Below, piece after piece: positions 25,439 to 37,783 of a DNA stretch of 64,000 nucleotides. This stretch comes from Leptospira dzoumogneensis. Lineage in GTDB: Bacteria > Spirochaetota > Leptospiria > Leptospirales > Leptospiraceae. Location of the stretch: NCBI RefSeq assembly GCF_004770895.1, contig NZ_RQHS01000005.1:496001-560000 (forward strand). Reading direction: 5' to 3'. The notes under the pieces were generated by a model. That model was given only the letters and a program-made list of their open reading frames with translations, was not told the DNA's origin and ran no database searches. Each line of letters opens with the position of its first letter. Within the stretch, counting starts at the first letter, position 1. Both the position numbers and the translations under genes were made by a program.

Positions 25439-27319
25439 ATGTCAGTACCATTCTTAAATCCGGGAATATTCGCACATATTGATGCGGGCAAAACCACACT
25501 CTTAGAAAGGATCTTATTCGAGACCGGCAAAATTTCCGCGCCGGGTAGAATTGAAGAAGGTACTACGGAATCCGATTATCTTCCGGAAGAGATAGAAAGG
25601 GGAATTTCTATCCAGTCCACAGTGGCAAGAATCCCTTACCCAAATCCAGAAAAGCCTCGTGTCATTCTGCAGTTCGTGGACAATCCAGGGCATTTGGATT
25701 TTCAGTCCCAGGCAAACGCTTCTCTGCTCGTTTCCGATTTCGGTCTTGTCCTGATAGATTCTTTCGAAGGATTAAAATCCCAAACCTTCCAGAATGTGGA
25801 GGCACTCCGAAAGTCCGGAAAACCAATATTATTTTTTCTAAATAAACTAGATCGTCCGGGAGCTGACATTCTTTCTCCTTTAGTGGATCTGGAAGTTGCA
25901 CTTGGAAGAGAGCCCATCTTATTATTCGGAGAAGACGGTAGTATTCCCGTATTAAAGGGAGAAGGCCAGGAGTCTGAACTCCTGCCATTGATAGAATGGG
26001 ACCACGCACTCTCCGAAGAATATTTGAAAGATCATGATCTTCTTCCCAAGCTTGCTCTTCAGGGGTTGGTAAAAGGATTCTGGGAAAGTAAAATTTTTCC
26101 GGTGTTGGGAGGTTCTGCACTCCAAGGACTCGGAGTAAATGAAATGTTAGCACTCTTAGAGGCGCTTGCATTAGGGAAGCCTGCTTCTACTTCTTCCAAA
26201 GAACAAACAGGAGTGGCTTTTAAAAGAGAGATCCATCCTGAACTTGGGAAACTTCTTCATTTCCAAACATTGGCACCCATCAAAGTCGGGGACTTCTTCT
26301 TTCATGGAGAAAGAAGACATAAGATAGAGAACTTATACCAAATTTCGGCAAGGGACTACGAAGAAGTTTCGAAAGGAGAAGCAGGAGAACTTCTTGCAAC
26401 AACTTCACTCTTGGATTGGATCCCAGGAGAAGTTCTTTCGAGACATAATACAAAAACTGCGGTTACAAACCTACTTTCTCCCATCCGAAAACAATTTCAG
26501 ATCTTAATAGAGCCGGAAAAAGAAGAAGATCGACAGGAACTTTGGGATCGTCTGCAGGATCTTGCCTGGTTGGATGAAGCGGTGAGTGTGGATATTCTCT
26601 CAGAAACAGGACAATTTCGCTTATCAGGCACAGGTGAACTGCACTTAGAGATCTCACTTTCTCGTTTGAAGGAGTCTTTTACGAAAAGATTTCAAACAAG
26701 CGGAATCAAGGTTGCAAGATTTGCTCTATGGAAAAATTTGGTTCAAAAGGTCGCATTTCAGCATACCGCGTTCGATCAAAAGATCTCGAGCGGTCAGGTG
26801 CTCGCGTCCTTGGAAAGTTCTCACAACTTTTCTAAGGGAGTGCGGTTTAATGTTCAGCTAGCTGATCCAATCAAAGAGGCGATAACATCCGCGTTTACGG
26901 AAGTCACCGCCCGGGGAATAGACGGAGAAGAAGTTCTCGGTCTTCAAATGATTGTCGAAGGTTACGAGTCTCCGAGTGAGACAAAGTCTTTCGATCTTTC
27001 TTCCCTGATCAAAGTAGCTGTCATCAAAGGTTTAAAGGACATAATTCCGGATCATTCGGATTTCATTGGTCCCCTTTCCGAGTTGGAGATTCTTACACCG
27101 AATCAATATCTTGGAGATATATTAGCTAGTTTGGCTAAGAGGGACGCGAAGATTCGTAAGGTCACTGAGTTGACCGAAGGGCGTCATTTAATCCAGGCAA
27201 GCGCTTCTACGCAAAACTTGCTTGGCTTTAGCGGTGTCCTTAGAAATATGGCACAGGGAAGGGGCGTCCTGTCTTTGGACACCCTTTTCGACTTTGATAA
27301 CCATTCTGTATTGTTTTAA
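25439..27319 (+). CDS. TetM/EF-G-like translational GTPase
   Basis: A 626-residue ribosome-associated GTPase from the ATG at 25439. G1 is AHIDAGKTT (12-20), switch I region ERGISIQ, G3 DNPGH (81-85, with Asn where EF-G and TetM have Thr) and G4 NKLD. Domains II, III, IV and V follow, the last ending GFSGVLRNMAQGRG like EF-G. Length and the KIFPVLGGSALQGLGVNEML block resemble ribosomal-protection proteins (TetM/TetO group) more than the ~700-residue EF-G. It sits where fusA often lies, 51 bases before tuf and on the same strand. It may be an accessory elongation or ribosome-rescue factor; tetracycline resistance is not shown. An ATG at 25415 would add 8 residues and neither start has a clear ribosome site. 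Confidence 0.8.
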   Translation: MSVPFLNPGIFAHIDAGKTTLLERILFETGKISAPGRIEEGTTESDYLPEEIERGISIQSTVARIPYPNPEKPRVILQFVDNPGHLDFQSQANASLLVSDFGLVLIDSFEGLKSQTFQNVEALRKSGKPILFFLNKLDRPGADILSPLVDLEVALGREPILLFGEDGSIPVLKGEGQESELLPLIEWDHALSEEYLKDHDLLPKLALQGLVKGFWESKIFPVLGGSALQGLGVNEMLALLEALALGKPASTSSKEQTGVAFKREIHPELGKLLHFQTLAPIKVGDFFFHGERRHKIENLYQISARDYEEVSKGEAGELLATTSLLDWIPGEVLSRHNTKTAVTNLLSPIRKQFQILIEPEKEEDRQELWDRLQDLAWLDEAVSVDILSETGQFRLSGTGELHLEISLSRLKESFTKRFQTSGIKVARFALWKNLVQKVAFQHTAFDQKISSGQVLASLESSHNFSKGVRFNVQLADPIKEAITSAFTEVTARGIDGEEVLGLQMIVEGYESPSETKSFDLSSLIKVAVIKGLKDIIPDHSDFIGPLSELEILTPNQYLGDILASLAKRDAKIRKVTELTEGRHLIQASASTQNLLGFSGVLRNMAQGRGVLSLDTLFDFDNHSVLF

Positions 27320-27370
27320 CAAACAAGTCTGTATTCAGATTTGTTAATAAAGTAAGGAGTTAAAAACGCT

Positions 27371-28576
27371 ATGGCTAAGGAGAAATTCGACAGGTCCAAA
27401 CCACACTTAAACGTTGGTACAATCGGACACGTTGACCATGGAAAAACCACGCTAACGGCAGCAATCACCACTACGCTTGCAAAAGTATTGGGTGGAAAAA
27501 ACAAAGCCGTAGCGTACGACCAAATCGATAACGCACCTGAGGAAAAAGCTCGTGGTATCACCATCGCTACTTCTCACCAAGAGTATGAGACTGCGAACCG
27601 CCACTATGCACACGTAGACTGCCCAGGTCACGCTGACTATGTTAAAAACATGATCACCGGTGCCGCTCAGATGGACGCTGCGATCCTAGTTGTTTCTGCA
27701 ACTGACGGACCAATGCCTCAAACGAAAGAGCATATCCTGCTCGCTCGTCAGGTAGGTGTTCCTTACATCATCGTATTCATCAACAAAGCTGACATGCTTG
27801 CTGCTGATGAGCGTGAAGAGATGATCCAAATGGTTGAGATGGACGTTCGTGACTTGTTAAACAAGTACAGCTTCCCTGGTGATGACACCCCAATCATCTA
27901 CGGATCCGCTCTTAAAGCTCTTGAAGGCGACGAGTCCGAGTTAGGAGCTCCGTCTGTAGTGAAACTAATGGAAGCTCTGGACACTTACGTTCCGAATCCA
28001 AAACGTATTACTGACAAACCGTTCCTAATGCCGGTAGAGGACGTATTTTCTATCACCGGTCGTGGAACTGTTGCAACTGGAAGAGTAGAGCAAGGAACTT
28101 TGAAAATCAACGACGAAGTTGAAATCGTTGGTGTTCGTCCTACTACTAAAACAGTTGTTACCGGTATCGAGATGTTCCGTAAACTTTTAGATTCTGCAGA
28201 AGCTGGAGACAATATCGGTGCTCTTCTTCGTGGAACTAAAAAAGAAGACATCGAAAGAGGACAGGTTCTTGCTAAGCCAGGATCAATCACTCCTCACAAA
28301 AAATTCAACGCGGAAGTTTACGTTCTTACTAAGGACGAAGGTGGACGTCACACTCCATTCTTCAATAACTACCGTCCACAGTTCTATTTCAGAACTACCG
28401 ACATCACTGGCGTTTGTAACCTGCCTAACGGTATGGAAATGGTAATGCCTGGTGACAACGTTACGATGAGCATCGAGTTGATCCACCCGATCGCTATGGA
28501 CAAAGGTCTTAAATTCGCGATTCGCGAAGGTGGAAAGACTATCGGTTCCGGCGTAGTGGCTGAGATCACCGAGTAA
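27371..28576 (+). CDS. tuf: elongation factor Tu
   Basis: EF-Tu, 401 residues, delivers aminoacyl-tRNA to the ribosome with GTP. It has [22 protein letters not shown] and the three standard domains, ending [31 protein letters not shown]. The ATG follows AAGGAG with 10 bases spacing. First of a long same-strand ribosomal cluster; rpsJ starts 10 bases after its stop. rpsL, rpsG and a standard fusA, often upstream of tuf, are not in this window. Confidence 0.99.
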   Translation: MAKEKFDRSKPHLNVGTIGHVDHGKTTLTAAITTTLAKVLGGKNKAVAYDQIDNAPEEKARGITIATSHQEYETANRHYAHVDCPGHADYVKNMITGAAQMDAAILVVSATDGPMPQTKEHILLARQVGVPYIIVFINKADMLAADEREEMIQMVEMDVRDLLNKYSFPGDDTPIIYGSALKALEGDESELGAPSVVKLMEALDTYVPNPKRITDKPFLMPVEDVFSITGRGTVATGRVEQGTLKINDEVEIVGVRPTTKTVVTGIEMFRKLLDSAEAGDNIGALLRGTKKEDIERGQVLAKPGSITPHKKFNAEVYVLTKDEGGRHTPFFNNYRPQFYFRTTDITGVCNLPNGMEMVMPGDNVTMSIELIHPIAMDKGLKFAIREGGKTIGSGVVAEITE

Positions 28577-28586
28577 GAGTAAGGGA

Positions 28587-28895
28587 ATGGCTGGCCAAAA
28601 GATCAGAGTAAAGCTTAAAGCTTTCGATCATAAGTTGATCGACCAATCAACTTACGAGATCGTTGCGACTGCCAAAAGGACCGGAGCTACTGTCTCCGGT
28701 CCGATTCCTCTTCCAACGAAGAAGGAAATATACACAGTCCTCCGTTCTCCACACGTAAATAAAAAATCAAGAGAGCAGTTTGAGATGAAAACTCACAAAA
28801 GGCTCATAGACATTCTGGACACCAACGAAGACACAGTTGAGGCTCTGATGAAGCTACAACTTCCTGCAGGTGTTTCAGTGGATATTAAATCCTAA
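28587..28895 (+). CDS. rpsJ: 30S ribosomal protein S10
   Basis: S10 (102 residues) of the 30S head, also the NusB partner (NusE) in antitermination in other bacteria. [21 protein letters not shown] and the end [15 protein letters not shown] are diagnostic segments. First gene of the S10 operon after tuf; rplC follows by 11 bases. Confidence 0.98.
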   Translation: MAGQKIRVKLKAFDHKLIDQSTYEIVATAKRTGATVSGPIPLPTKKEIYTVLRSPHVNKKSREQFEMKTHKRLIDILDTNEDTVEALMKLQLPAGVSVDIKS

Positions 28896-28906
28896 GGGAA
28901 GAAGAA

Positions 28907-29527
28907 ATGGCAAAGGGATTAATCGGTAAAAAGATAGGGATGTCCCAAATCTTCGACGAGCAAGGAAACATGATTCCTGTAACCGTCTTAGAGGTAGGTC
29001 CCTGCGCAGTTTCCCAAGTCAAGTCCGCAGCTACGGACGGTTACGACGCGATACAATTAGCTTTTCAGGATGATAAAGAAAAACACCTGACCAAATCTGA
29101 AGTAAAACATTTGGCAAAAGCTGGACTAACTCCTAAGAGAGTGTTGAAGGAATTCCGGAATTTCGGCGAAGAGCCGGCAGCGGGAGCTGAGATCAAAGCA
29201 CAAGATGTGTTTGCGGTTGCGGATATTGTAAAAGTTACAGGAACCAGCAAAGGTAAAGGTTTCCAAGGTGTTATCAAAAGATACGGACACCATGGTGGAC
29301 CAGGAGCTCACGGTTCTCGTTTTCATAGACATCCAGGATCCATGGGATCCAACACCACTCCAGGTAGAGTATTCAAAGGTCGTAAATTGCCGGGCCGTAT
29401 GGGTTTTGATACAAAGACTGTATTGAACCTGAAAGTGGTTCGTATTCACGAAGCAGAAAATTTGGTTTTTGTAAGCGGATCCGTTCCGGGACCTGCAAAT
29501 TCCATCATCACTATTGAGAAGATATAA
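28907..29527 (+). CDS. rplC: 50S ribosomal protein L3
   Basis: L3 (206 residues), an early 23S rRNA-binding protein near the peptidyl-transferase centre. [16 protein letters not shown] at the start and the central loop [19 protein letters not shown] are characteristic; that loop reaches towards the catalytic centre. Standard bacterial length. Between rpsJ and rplD. Confidence 0.98.
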   Translation: MAKGLIGKKIGMSQIFDEQGNMIPVTVLEVGPCAVSQVKSAATDGYDAIQLAFQDDKEKHLTKSEVKHLAKAGLTPKRVLKEFRNFGEEPAAGAEIKAQDVFAVADIVKVTGTSKGKGFQGVIKRYGHHGGPGAHGSRFHRHPGSMGSNTTPGRVFKGRKLPGRMGFDTKTVLNLKVVRIHEAENLVFVSGSVPGPANSIITIEKI

Positions 29528-29542
29528 AGACCGCGGTTAGTC

Positions 29543-30178
29543 ATGAAAGCACAGAAGTATTCAAAAGAAGGAAAACTGCTCTCGGAAATCGAACTTCCTG
29601 CATCGTTGTTCGAATCCAAATATAGCAGTGGCGCGATTTACGACGCCATCAAAGCGGAGAATGCTAACCTTCGCTCCGGGAATCATCATACCAAAACCCG
29701 CTCGGAAGTTTCCGGGGGTGGTAAAAAGCCTTGGTCCCAAAAAGGAACCGGTAGAGCTCGTCAAGGTTCTATCCGTGCTCCTCACTGGGTGGGCGGTGGT
29801 ACTGTTCACGGACCTCGCAAGAGAGATTATTCTTATAATGTTTCTCCAAAAGTGAAACGCAGAGCGGTTCTTTCCGTTTTGAATAAGAAAGCTCAAGACG
29901 CGGTCATTAAAGTAGTAGAAGATCTGGATCCGAAAGAATTCAGCACAAAGGCTTTCTCTACTTTATTCAATAATATCGGATTAAAGAACACCGGAGTGAT
30001 CGGATTTTTAGTAGGCGGAGAGAACGACTTCCTTAAAAAGTCGGTTCGTAACATCCCTACCGTAAAATACATCAACTCCAAACGTATCGCGGTTCGTGAC
30101 ATTCTTTATAATAGAAATCTTGTAATCACCGAAGGTGCTTTGGGAGAAATTCTCAAACATTACGGAGAAGGAAAATGA
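29543..30178 (+). CDS. rplD: 50S ribosomal protein L4
   Basis: L4 (211 residues), lining the peptide exit tunnel. The extended loop [21 protein letters not shown] is present within residues 60-85. In E. coli L4 represses its own operon; no such leader structure was identified here. Its stop overlaps the rplW start (ATGA). Confidence 0.98.
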   Translation: MKAQKYSKEGKLLSEIELPASLFESKYSSGAIYDAIKAENANLRSGNHHTKTRSEVSGGGKKPWSQKGTGRARQGSIRAPHWVGGGTVHGPRKRDYSYNVSPKVKRRAVLSVLNKKAQDAVIKVVEDLDPKEFSTKAFSTLFNNIGLKNTGVIGFLVGGENDFLKKSVRNIPTVKYINSKRIAVRDILYNRNLVITEGALGEILKHYGEGK

Positions 30179-30483
30179 ATCTTAACGAAGTGATCTTATC
30201 TCCGATCATCACCGAGAAGTCCCAAGACCTGGAGACTATCGGTGAGAAAGCCGGTAAAAGAACCGTAAAATACACTGTGGAAATCCATCCTAGAGCGAAC
30301 AAAACTCTAGTGAAGGAAGCTTTCCGCAAAATTTACAACGTAGTACCTTCTTCCGTAAACATCCAAGTGTATCGCGGAAAGATAAAAAGATTCCGTCATC
30401 TACCTGCTCCTAAAGCTCATTGGAAAAAAGCAATCGTGACTTTCCAAGACGGAGCGAGCATCGACTTCGGAAAGGAAGCATAA
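30175..30483 (+). CDS. rplW: 50S ribosomal protein L23
   Basis: L23 (102 residues) at the tunnel exit, docking site for trigger factor and [19 protein letters not shown] is the typical start. It overlaps rplD by 4 bases, which points to translational coupling, and is followed by rplB after 3 bases. Confidence 0.97.
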   Translation: MNLNEVILSPIITEKSQDLETIGEKAGKRTVKYTVEIHPRANKTLVKEAFRKIYNVVPSSVNIQVYRGKIKRFRHLPAPKAHWKKAIVTFQDGASIDFGKEA

Positions 30484-30486
30484 GAA

Positions 30487-31326
<840 letters not shown>

Positions 31327-31331
31327 TCATC

Positions 31332-31942
<611 letters not shown>

Positions 31943-31953
31943 TAGGGGAAATC

Positions 31954-32631
31954 ATGGGACAGAAAGTTAACCCAATCGGACTTCGTATCGGAATTACCCG
32001 CGGATGGGATTCCATTTGGTTCTCGCAAGCCGACTACAAAAAGAACCTGCACGAAGATATTAGAATTCGTAGATTTATCCAAGGCCGTTTCAAAGAAGCT
32101 GGCGTTGTAAAAGTTGTAGTGGAGCGTTTTCCTGAGAAGATCAACGTGAACCTTCACACTGCTAAACCGGGTGTGGTAATCGGTAAAAACGGAGCGAATA
32201 TCGAAGCCGTTAAAAAAGTCCTTAAGACTATGACCGAAAAACCTCTGAATCTTAACATTATCGAAGTTAAGAAGCCTGAGACTATCGCACAATGTATCGC
32301 TGAGTCTATCGCGATCCAAATCCAAGAGCGTCAACCGTTCCGCCGCGTGATGAAACAAGAGCTTCGTCGTGCGATGAGAGGTGGAGTAGAAGGAATTAAG
32401 ATCCTTATCTCCGGACGTTTGAATGGAGCGGACATGGCTCGTCGCGAAGGTTATCGTGAAGGAAGAATTCCTCTTCATACCCTTAGAGCGAAAATCGATC
32501 TAGGATTCCGTGAAGCAAGCACCACTTTCGGACAAATCGGAGTGAAGGTTTGGACTTACACTGGAGACTTCATCAACAGTAAAGAAGAGTCCGAAGAAGA
32601 TAAATACGCCGTTAAAAGAAGGACCAACTGA
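31954..32631 (+). CDS. rpsC: 30S ribosomal protein S3
   Basis: S3 (225 residues) at the mRNA entry channel, with KH domain motif [11 protein letters not shown] and the C-terminal domain [20 protein letters not shown]. Standard length. A 30-base gap separates it from rplP. Confidence 0.98.
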   Translation: MGQKVNPIGLRIGITRGWDSIWFSQADYKKNLHEDIRIRRFIQGRFKEAGVVKVVVERFPEKINVNLHTAKPGVVIGKNGANIEAVKKVLKTMTEKPLNLNIIEVKKPETIAQCIAESIAIQIQERQPFRRVMKQELRRAMRGGVEGIKILISGRLNGADMARREGYREGRIPLHTLRAKIDLGFREASTTFGQIGVKVWTYTGDFINSKEESEEDKYAVKRRTN

Positions 32632-32661
32632 TCGTCTCCGATGATCCAAAGGTAAAAAACG

Positions 32662-33075
32662 ATGTTATCACCTAAAAGAGTTAAGTTCAGAAAAAGACAA
32701 AGGGGCCGCTTGAAAGGAAACGACGAGCGTGGTTCCAAAGTGTCCTTCGGAGAGTTCGGTTTGAAAGCCGTTACTTCCGGACGTTTGACTGCAAGACAGA
32801 TCGAAGCGGCAAGGATCACTATCAACCGTCAGGTAAAAAGAGGCGGGAAACTTTGGATTAGGATCTTCCCTCATCTACCTATTACTAAAAAACCAGCGGA
32901 AACTCGTATGGGTAAAGGTAAAGGTAACCCTGAGTTCTGGATCGCAGAGATCAGACCTGGTAGAGTTTTATTCGAAATGAGCGGAATCGATGAAGCGACC
33001 GCTAAAAAAGCTTTGGATTTGGCTGCTTATAAACTGCCTGTTCAAACTGAATTCGTGAAGAGGTCTACGCTGTGA
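32662..33075 (+). CDS. rplP: 50S ribosomal protein L16
   Basis: L16 (137 residues), near the A-site t[47 protein letters not shown] and the VLFEMSG segment are conserved. The TGA overlaps the GTG start of rpmC (GTGA). Confidence 0.98.
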   Translation: MLSPKRVKFRKRQRGRLKGNDERGSKVSFGEFGLKAVTSGRLTARQIEAARITINRQVKRGGKLWIRIFPHLPITKKPAETRMGKGKGNPEFWIAEIRPGRVLFEMSGIDEATAKKALDLAAYKLPVQTEFVKRSTL

Positions 33076-33374
33076 AAAAGATCAAACTCGCAGAGTTGAA
33101 AGACGCAGAAATTTTAGCACAATTGGAAGATGCTTACAAAATCATTCGTACAGCACGTTTCCAATACGGAGTGGCTCGTTCTTTGGAGAACCCGAAGGTG
33201 ATTACTAACGCGAAGAAAAAAATCGCACGCCTTCTAACTATCCAAAAGAACAGAGAGTTGGCTGCGAAGTCCGGCACTACTAAGGCTAGACGTTATTCAA
33301 GAGCTACCCGCAAGGTGCAAGCTCTGGCAAAAGCAAACGCTTCCGCTAAGAAAGCAGCTAAGGGAACGAACTGA
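33072..33374 (+). CDS. rpmC: 50S ribosomal protein L29 with long basic tail
   Basis: L29, at the tunnel exit. The core (about residues 5-65) shows the two-helix pattern with [28 protein letters not shown]. At 100 residues it exceeds the usual 60-70 because of a basic tail rich in Lys, Arg and Ala ([15 protein letters not shown] onward). GTG start overlapping the rplP stop by 4 bases. Frame and position leave the identity clear. Confidence 0.93.
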   Translation: MKKIKLAELKDAEILAQLEDAYKIIRTARFQYGVARSLENPKVITNAKKKIARLLTIQKNRELAAKSGTTKARRYSRATRKVQALAKANASAKKAAKGTN

Positions 33375-33376
33375 TT

Positions 33377-33646
33377 ATGGAAACTGCAAAGAAGCATATA
33401 AAAAAATCACTTCTTAGCGAAGGTAAAGTAGTGAGCACTGCTATGGACAAAACCCTAGTGATGCTTGTAGAGGCTCGCAAAACTCACCCTAAGTTTAAGA
33501 AGATCGTTCGTAGAACCGTTAAAATGAAGGTTCATGACGAAAGAAATGAGTGCCAAGTAGGAGATAGGATCCTGGCGATTGAAACCAGACCTCTATCCCG
33601 TGAAAAGCGTCACCGTCTATTTAAGATCGTAGAAAAGGCAAAGTAA
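33377..33646 (+). CDS. rpsQ: 30S ribosomal protein S17
   Basis: S17 (89 residues), a primary 16S rRNA-binding OB-fold protein. [21 protein letters not shown] and [20 protein letters not shown] are typical. ATG 2 bases after rpmC; rplN follows after 1 base. Confidence 0.97.
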   Translation: METAKKHIKKSLLSEGKVVSTAMDKTLVMLVEARKTHPKFKKIVRRTVKMKVHDERNECQVGDRILAIETRPLSREKRHRLFKIVEKAK

Positions 33647-33647
33647 G

Positions 33648-34040
33648 ATGATCCAACAGGAAACCATCCTCCAAGTCGCCGATAACTCCGGAATCAAAAG
33701 AGTTATGTGTATTAAAGTCTTAGGAGGCTCTAAAAAACGTTACGCCTCCGTAGGAGACGAGATCATCGTCGCCGTTAAAGACGCACAACCTGCTTATGGG
33801 TTAAAAGATTCCACGGGGAAAAAGGTCCATAACAAGGCCGTTCAACGCGCAGTAGTCGTCAGAACTAAAAAAGAGATCCGTCGTCCAGATGGTTCTTATA
33901 TTCGTTTCGATGATAACGCAGTCGCAATTATCGACGACAAAGGAAACCCGAAAGGGACCCGTATTTTCGGGCCAGTAGCTCGCGAACTTCGCGATAAAAA
34001 ATACGCTAAGATCATCTCCCTAGCGCCGGAGGTTCTATAA
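33648..34040 (+). CDS. rplN: 50S ribosomal protein L14 with small insertion
   Basis: L14, binding 23S rRNA at the subunit interface. [15 protein letters not shown] and the end [28 protein letters not shown], here read in two parts, are diagnostic. At 130 residues it is about 8 longer than usual; the extra residues fall around [14 protein letters not shown] (about 51-64) where typical L14 has a short PGG turn. The stop shares a base with the rplX start. Confidence 0.97.
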   Translation: MIQQETILQVADNSGIKRVMCIKVLGGSKKRYASVGDEIIVAVKDAQPAYGLKDSTGKKVHNKAVQRAVVVRTKKEIRRPDGSYIRFDDNAVAIIDDKGNPKGTRIFGPVARELRDKKYAKIISLAPEVL

Positions 34041-34393
34041 TGTCTAAGCTGACGTATCGGGGATCCGAATATACAAAATTCAAATCCGTTCGCCTTCACA
34101 AAGATGACGAAGTAGTTGTCATCGCTGGAAAAGAGAAAGGAAAAAGAGGCAAGATCCTAGTAATCGATAAGAAAAGGGATCGTGTAGTAGTAGAAGGACT
34201 GAACAAACGTAAACGTTTCTTAAGACCTACCCAAGAGAACCCTCAAGGTGGTGTTGTTGAAGTAGAAGCTCCAATGCACATCTCCAATGTAATGTTCTAC
34301 GACTCCAAGAAGAAGAAGGGAGTTCGTGTGGGCTACCAAGAGAATAAAGGTAAAAAAGTCCGCGTTTCTAAGCCGGAAGGGAAAGAGATCTAA
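34040..34393 (+). CDS. rplX: 50S ribosomal protein L24
   Basis: L24 (117 residues), an assembly-initiator protein with a KOW motif ([17 protein letters not shown]). Slightly longer than the usual ~105 at both ends. TAATG overlap with rplN; rplE follows by 3 bases. Confidence 0.97.
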   Translation: MSKLTYRGSEYTKFKSVRLHKDDEVVVIAGKEKGKRGKILVIDKKRDRVVVEGLNKRKRFLRPTQENPQGGVVEVEAPMHISNVMFYDSKKKKGVRVGYQENKGKKVRVSKPEGKEI

Positions 34394-34396
34394 GTC

Positions 34397-34948
34397 ATGG
34401 CAGCAGCTAGATTAAGAGATAAATACGGGAAAGAAATCGTTCCCGCTCTTCAGAAACAATATAACTTCAAGTCCATTATGCAAGTTCCTCGTTTGGAAAA
34501 AATCGTTCTGAACGTGGGAATGGGTGAGGCTCATACCAACCCTAAAGCATTGGAAGCGGCAGTAGAAGAACTCGCATTGATCACTGGACAACGTCCGGTT
34601 AAAACCAAGGCTAAAAAATCCATCGCGGGATTCAAACTCCGCGAAGGTATGAGCCTCGGTACCACAGTTACCTTACGTGGAAACTACATGTATGAGTTTC
34701 TAGATCGTTTGGTGAACGTGGCTCTTCCAAGGGTGCGTGACTTTAAAGGAGTTTCCGAGAAAGGTTTCGACGGACGCGGAAACTACAACTTCAGCATCAA
34801 AGAACAAATCATTTTCCCAGAGATCAAAGTGGATAAGATCAACACTCTCTACGGAATGAACCTGACCTTCGTAACGAACACCAAGGTAGACGCAGAAGCT
34901 TATAGCCTTCTCGCTGCTTTCGGTATGCCGTTCCGGAACCTGAGATAA
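34397..34948 (+). CDS. rplE: 50S ribosomal protein L5
   Basis: L5 (183 residues), binds 5S rRNA and contacts the 30S head and P-site t[19 protein letters not shown] and [13 protein letters not shown] are characteristic, as is the end AFGMPFRN. Normal length, in the spc operon order L14-L24-L5. Confidence 0.98.
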   Translation: MAAARLRDKYGKEIVPALQKQYNFKSIMQVPRLEKIVLNVGMGEAHTNPKALEAAVEELALITGQRPVKTKAKKSIAGFKLREGMSLGTTVTLRGNYMYEFLDRLVNVALPRVRDFKGVSEKGFDGRGNYNFSIKEQIIFPEIKVDKINTLYGMNLTFVTNTKVDAEAYSLLAAFGMPFRNLR

Positions 34949-34961
34949 GGAGCCCGCAATC

Positions 34962-35147
34962 ATGGCTAAGACCTCTTTAATCGAAAGACATAAGAAAAAA
35001 AAGAAATTCAAAGTAAGGGTTCACAATCGTTGCCCACTTTGCGGACGCCCTCGCGGTTACCTAAGAAGATTCGACATGTGCAGAATTTGCTTCCGGAAGC
35101 TTGCTAGCCAAGCTCAAATCCCGGGAGTAGTTAAGGCATCTTGGTAA
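34962..35147 (+). CDS. rpsN: 30S ribosomal protein S14, zinc-binding type
   Basis: Short (61-residue) zinc form of S14. Cys24, Cys27, Cys40 and Cys43 (RCPLCGRP and [11 protein letters not shown]) make the zinc site. Many bacteria carry a longer zinc-free paralogue for zinc starvation; none is seen here. Confidence 0.98.
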   Translation: MAKTSLIERHKKKKKFKVRVHNRCPLCGRPRGYLRRFDMCRICFRKLASQAQIPGVVKASW

Positions 35148-35160
35148 GGAGGACATTATA

Positions 35161-35559
35161 ATGAGTTTATCTGATCCAATTGGTGATATGCTGACCCGTA
35201 TTCGTAATGCTGGTCGTGCGAAACATGAAAGTTGTGTGATTCCAGGAAGTAAGATCAAACGTTCTATTCTGGAGTTATTAAAAGAAGAAGGATTTATCAA
35301 CGGCTATGAGCCGGTGACTAACGGAAGTTTCGAAGATTTCAAAGTTGCTTTGAAATACGATGTAACCAAAAGACCTGTGATCCGCGAGTTAGTTCGTGTA
35401 TCTAAACCAGGTCGTAGAGTTTACATGAAAAGCGAAGAGATCCGCCCGTATAAAAACAATATGGGAACTATGATTCTCTCCACTTCCAAGGGAGTTATGA
35501 CCGGCAAAAAAGCTCGGAAATTACGCGTAGGAGGAGAGGTTATCTGTAAACTCTCTTAA
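35161..35559 (+). CDS. rpsH: 30S ribosomal protein S8
   Basis: S8 (132 residues), a primary 16S rRNA binder; in E. coli it also represses the spc operon. [19 protein letters not shown] and the end [21 protein letters not shown], split here, are typical. GGAGG lies 8 bases before the ATG. Confidence 0.98.
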   Translation: MSLSDPIGDMLTRIRNAGRAKHESCVIPGSKIKRSILELLKEEGFINGYEPVTNGSFEDFKVALKYDVTKRPVIRELVRVSKPGRRVYMKSEEIRPYKNNMGTMILSTSKGVMTGKKARKLRVGGEVICKLS

Positions 35560-35584
35560 GAGTGACGGAAACTTATAAAGACCT

Positions 35585-36124
35585 ATGTCCAGGATTGGAA
35601 AAGCAGAAATCAAACTTCCGGATAAAGTGGAAGTAAAACAGGACAGCACCGTAATTAAAGTGAAAGGTCCTCTAGGCGAGTTACAAACTCCTATTTTTGC
35701 AGGAATCTCTCTGAAAAACGAGGGCGGAACTGTGAAACTAGAAAGATCCAGCGAAGAGCAAAACGTAGTAGCTCTTCACGGATTAACCCGTGCTCTTCTT
35801 ATGAATAGCGTAAAGGGTGTAACCGCCGGTTGGGAAAAAAACCTGGAGATCACAGGGGTTGGTTATCGTGCTGCTAAGCGCGGTGAAGATCTGGTGATGA
35901 ACCTTGGATATTCCCACGAGGTTGTTTACAAGGCCCCTAAAGGAATTAAGATCGAAGTCATTGAACAAGTGAAGATCAAAATTTCCGGGATCGACAAACA
36001 ACTAGTCGGACAAGTTGCGGCAGATATCCGTTCTAAGAGACCTCCTGAGCCTTACAAAGGTAAAGGGATCAAGTACAACGACGAATTTATCAAGAGAAAG
36101 GCCGGAAAAACCGGTAAGAAGTAA
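35585..36124 (+). CDS. rplF: 50S ribosomal protein L6
   Basis: L6 (179 residues), at the factor-binding site. [35 protein letters not shown] and the [14 protein letters not shown] segment are conserved. Normal length, between rpsH and rplR. Confidence 0.98.
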   Translation: MSRIGKAEIKLPDKVEVKQDSTVIKVKGPLGELQTPIFAGISLKNEGGTVKLERSSEEQNVVALHGLTRALLMNSVKGVTAGWEKNLEITGVGYRAAKRGEDLVMNLGYSHEVVYKAPKGIKIEVIEQVKIKISGIDKQLVGQVAADIRSKRPPEPYKGKGIKYNDEFIKRKAGKTGKK

Positions 36125-36128
36125 GGCC

Positions 36129-36491
36129 ATGATTAATAAACTGAAAAAAATCGCAGCCAAACGCAGAAGAGCAGAGCGTTCCAGATTCAAACTGAGACAA
36201 TCAAGCTCTCGCCCTAGATTGGTATTCAATAAATCCAATCGTTATCTTTCCTGCCAGATCGTAGATGATGGCCAAGGAACAACTTTGGTAGCTGCTTCTA
36301 CTTTAGAAGCTACCTTTGCAGGTAAAAGCCGCAAAGACAAAGAAGCTGCTAAGGCTTTGGGAAAAGCGATCGGAGAGAGAGCCGCTTCTAAAGGTGTTAA
36401 GGTAGTTATGCTGGATCGTTCCGGAATGATCTACCACGGAAGAATCGCGGCTTTCGCGGATGCGGCTAGAGAAGCCGGGTTGGAGTTCTAA
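36129..36491 (+). CDS. rplR: 50S ribosomal protein L18
   Basis: L18 (120 residues), carries 5S r[21 protein letters not shown] and the end [13 protein letters not shown] are typical. The frame stays open upstream into rplF, but the ATG at 36129 ([19 protein letters not shown]) gives normal length and lies 4 bases after the rplF stop, so the longer form is an artefact. Confidence 0.96.
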   Translation: MINKLKKIAAKRRRAERSRFKLRQSSSRPRLVFNKSNRYLSCQIVDDGQGTTLVAASTLEATFAGKSRKDKEAAKALGKAIGERAASKGVKVVMLDRSGMIYHGRIAAFADAAREAGLEF

Positions 36492-36493
36492 TA

Positions 36494-37009
36494 ATGGCGT
36501 ACGAACAAGATCAAGAACAGAAAGAGTTTAACGAGAAGGTCGTAAAGATCGATCGCGTTGCTAAAGTTGTAAAAGGTGGACGTCGTTTCTCCTTTAACGC
36601 TCTAACAGTAGTTGGAGATGCAAAAGGTAAGGTAGGGATTGGATTCGGTAAAGCGAACGAGGTTCCGGATGCGATCCGTAAATCCATCGAGTCCGCTAAG
36701 AAAAATTTGGTGAAAATCCAATTCAGAGGACATACCATTCCTCACGAAGTGATCGGAAAATTCAAATCGGCAAGAGTGATCCTGAAACCGTCTACTGCGG
36801 GAACCGGGATTATCGCCGGTGGATCCGTTCGTTCCGTAGTGGAGAAGGTTGGGATCCAAGATATTCTTAGCAAATCTTGGGGTTCTTCGAATCCAGTAAA
36901 CATCGTAAAGGCGACTCTGGACGCTCTTCAACAATTGGAGACTCCGGTATTAGCGGCTCGTAAAAGAGGGATTACTCTGGCTCGTCTTTTCGGAAACGAC
37001 GTAGGATAA
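36494..37009 (+). CDS. rpsE: 30S ribosomal protein S5
   Basis: S5 (171 residues), at the mRNA entry and decoding region. [18 protein letters not shown] and [17 protein letters not shown] are typical, as is the [15 protein letters not shown] loop. Normal length; ATG 2 bases after rplR. Confidence 0.98.
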   Translation: MAYEQDQEQKEFNEKVVKIDRVAKVVKGGRRFSFNALTVVGDAKGKVGIGFGKANEVPDAIRKSIESAKKNLVKIQFRGHTIPHEVIGKFKSARVILKPSTAGTGIIAGGSVRSVVEKVGIQDILSKSWGSSNPVNIVKATLDALQQLETPVLAARKRGITLARLFGNDVG

Positions 37010-37014
37010 TAAAC

Positions 37015-37194
37015 ATGGAAACCGTAATCGTTACTCAGATCAAAAGTAATATCGGGATTAAAAAAGGCCAGAAGCTAACTCTGGCTGCTTTGGGACTCCG
37101 TAAAACCGGACAACAAAGAAAACATACTCTAACTCCGCAGGTGAAAGGAATGATCAATGACGTTCAACACCTGGTCCGAGTCGAAAAGGCGTAA
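37015..37194 (+). CDS. rpmD: 50S ribosomal protein L30
   Basis: A 59-residue L30. It begins [18 protein letters not shown] and contains [16 protein letters not shown] and [14 protein letters not shown], the usual beta-alpha-beta L30 layout with the conserved G-L-R-K loop. It fills the gap between rpsE and rplO, in the expected spc-operon position, and is easily missed because it is so short. Confidence 0.95.
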   Translation: METVIVTQIKSNIGIKKGQKLTLAALGLRKTGQQRKHTLTPQVKGMINDVQHLVRVEKA

Positions 37195-37207
37195 TTAGGT
37201 AAGGGAA

Positions 37208-37732
37208 ATGAGTAAAGAAAGAATTAAGGCTGCCCTGGCGTTCGGAAAAGAGCGCACTGAAAAAGGAGACAAGCCGGCAGGGAACATCATTCCAGTTCCA
37301 GCAGGTTCTACTAAGAACAAAAAACGTTTAGGTCGTGGTATCGGTTCCAAAACCGGTAAAACGGGAGGACGTGGTTCTAAAGGACAGTATGCTCGTAATA
37401 CCGTTCGTAGAGGATTCGAAGGTGGGCAGATGCCTATCCACAGAAGACTCCCAAAACGCGGATTTACTTCTATTTTTCATAAGGATTTCTTCCCAATCAA
37501 CCTCAGAGACATCGAGAAAAGCGGTTTGACCGGCAACATAGATGCCAAAATTATGGTTGAATCGAAGATTCTTGATAAAGAGAGCTCTCTTTTTAAGATT
37601 CTGGGAACCGGTGAGATCACAAAAGCCGTGCATATAGTGGCGGACGGATTCTCCGCTTCTGCTAAGGAAAAGATAGAGAAAGCAGGCGGTTCCATTAAAC
37701 TTCGCTCAGAATTGGCTTCTAAAGAAGCTTAA
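37208..37732 (+). CDS. rplO: 50S ribosomal protein L15
   Basis: L15 (174 residues), a late assembly protein of the 50[20 protein letters not shown] and [20 protein letters not shown] are diagnostic. About 25 residues longer than usual at the N-terminus. The 121-base gap to secY is the longest in the cluster and holds a double hairpin. Confidence 0.97.
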   Translation: MSKERIKAALAFGKERTEKGDKPAGNIIPVPAGSTKNKKRLGRGIGSKTGKTGGRGSKGQYARNTVRRGFEGGQMPIHRRLPKRGFTSIFHKDFFPINLRDIEKSGLTGNIDAKIMVESKILDKESSLFKILGTGEITKAVHIVADGFSASAKEKIEKAGGSIKLRSELASKEA

Positions 37733-37783
37733 TCCGAGTCGTTTTCGACCGTTTGGAAGACCGATTCTTTTATGTTTATTAGA

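Noticed and set aside
27316..27347. TTAACAAA/TTTGTTAA stem before tuf
   Set aside because: AT-only 8-base arms around a 16-base loop that include the stop codon of the GTPase; too weak to call a terminator.
36015..36128. N-terminal extension of rplR into rplF
   Set aside because: Normal L18 length and the ATG right after the rplF stop show that the start is 36129.
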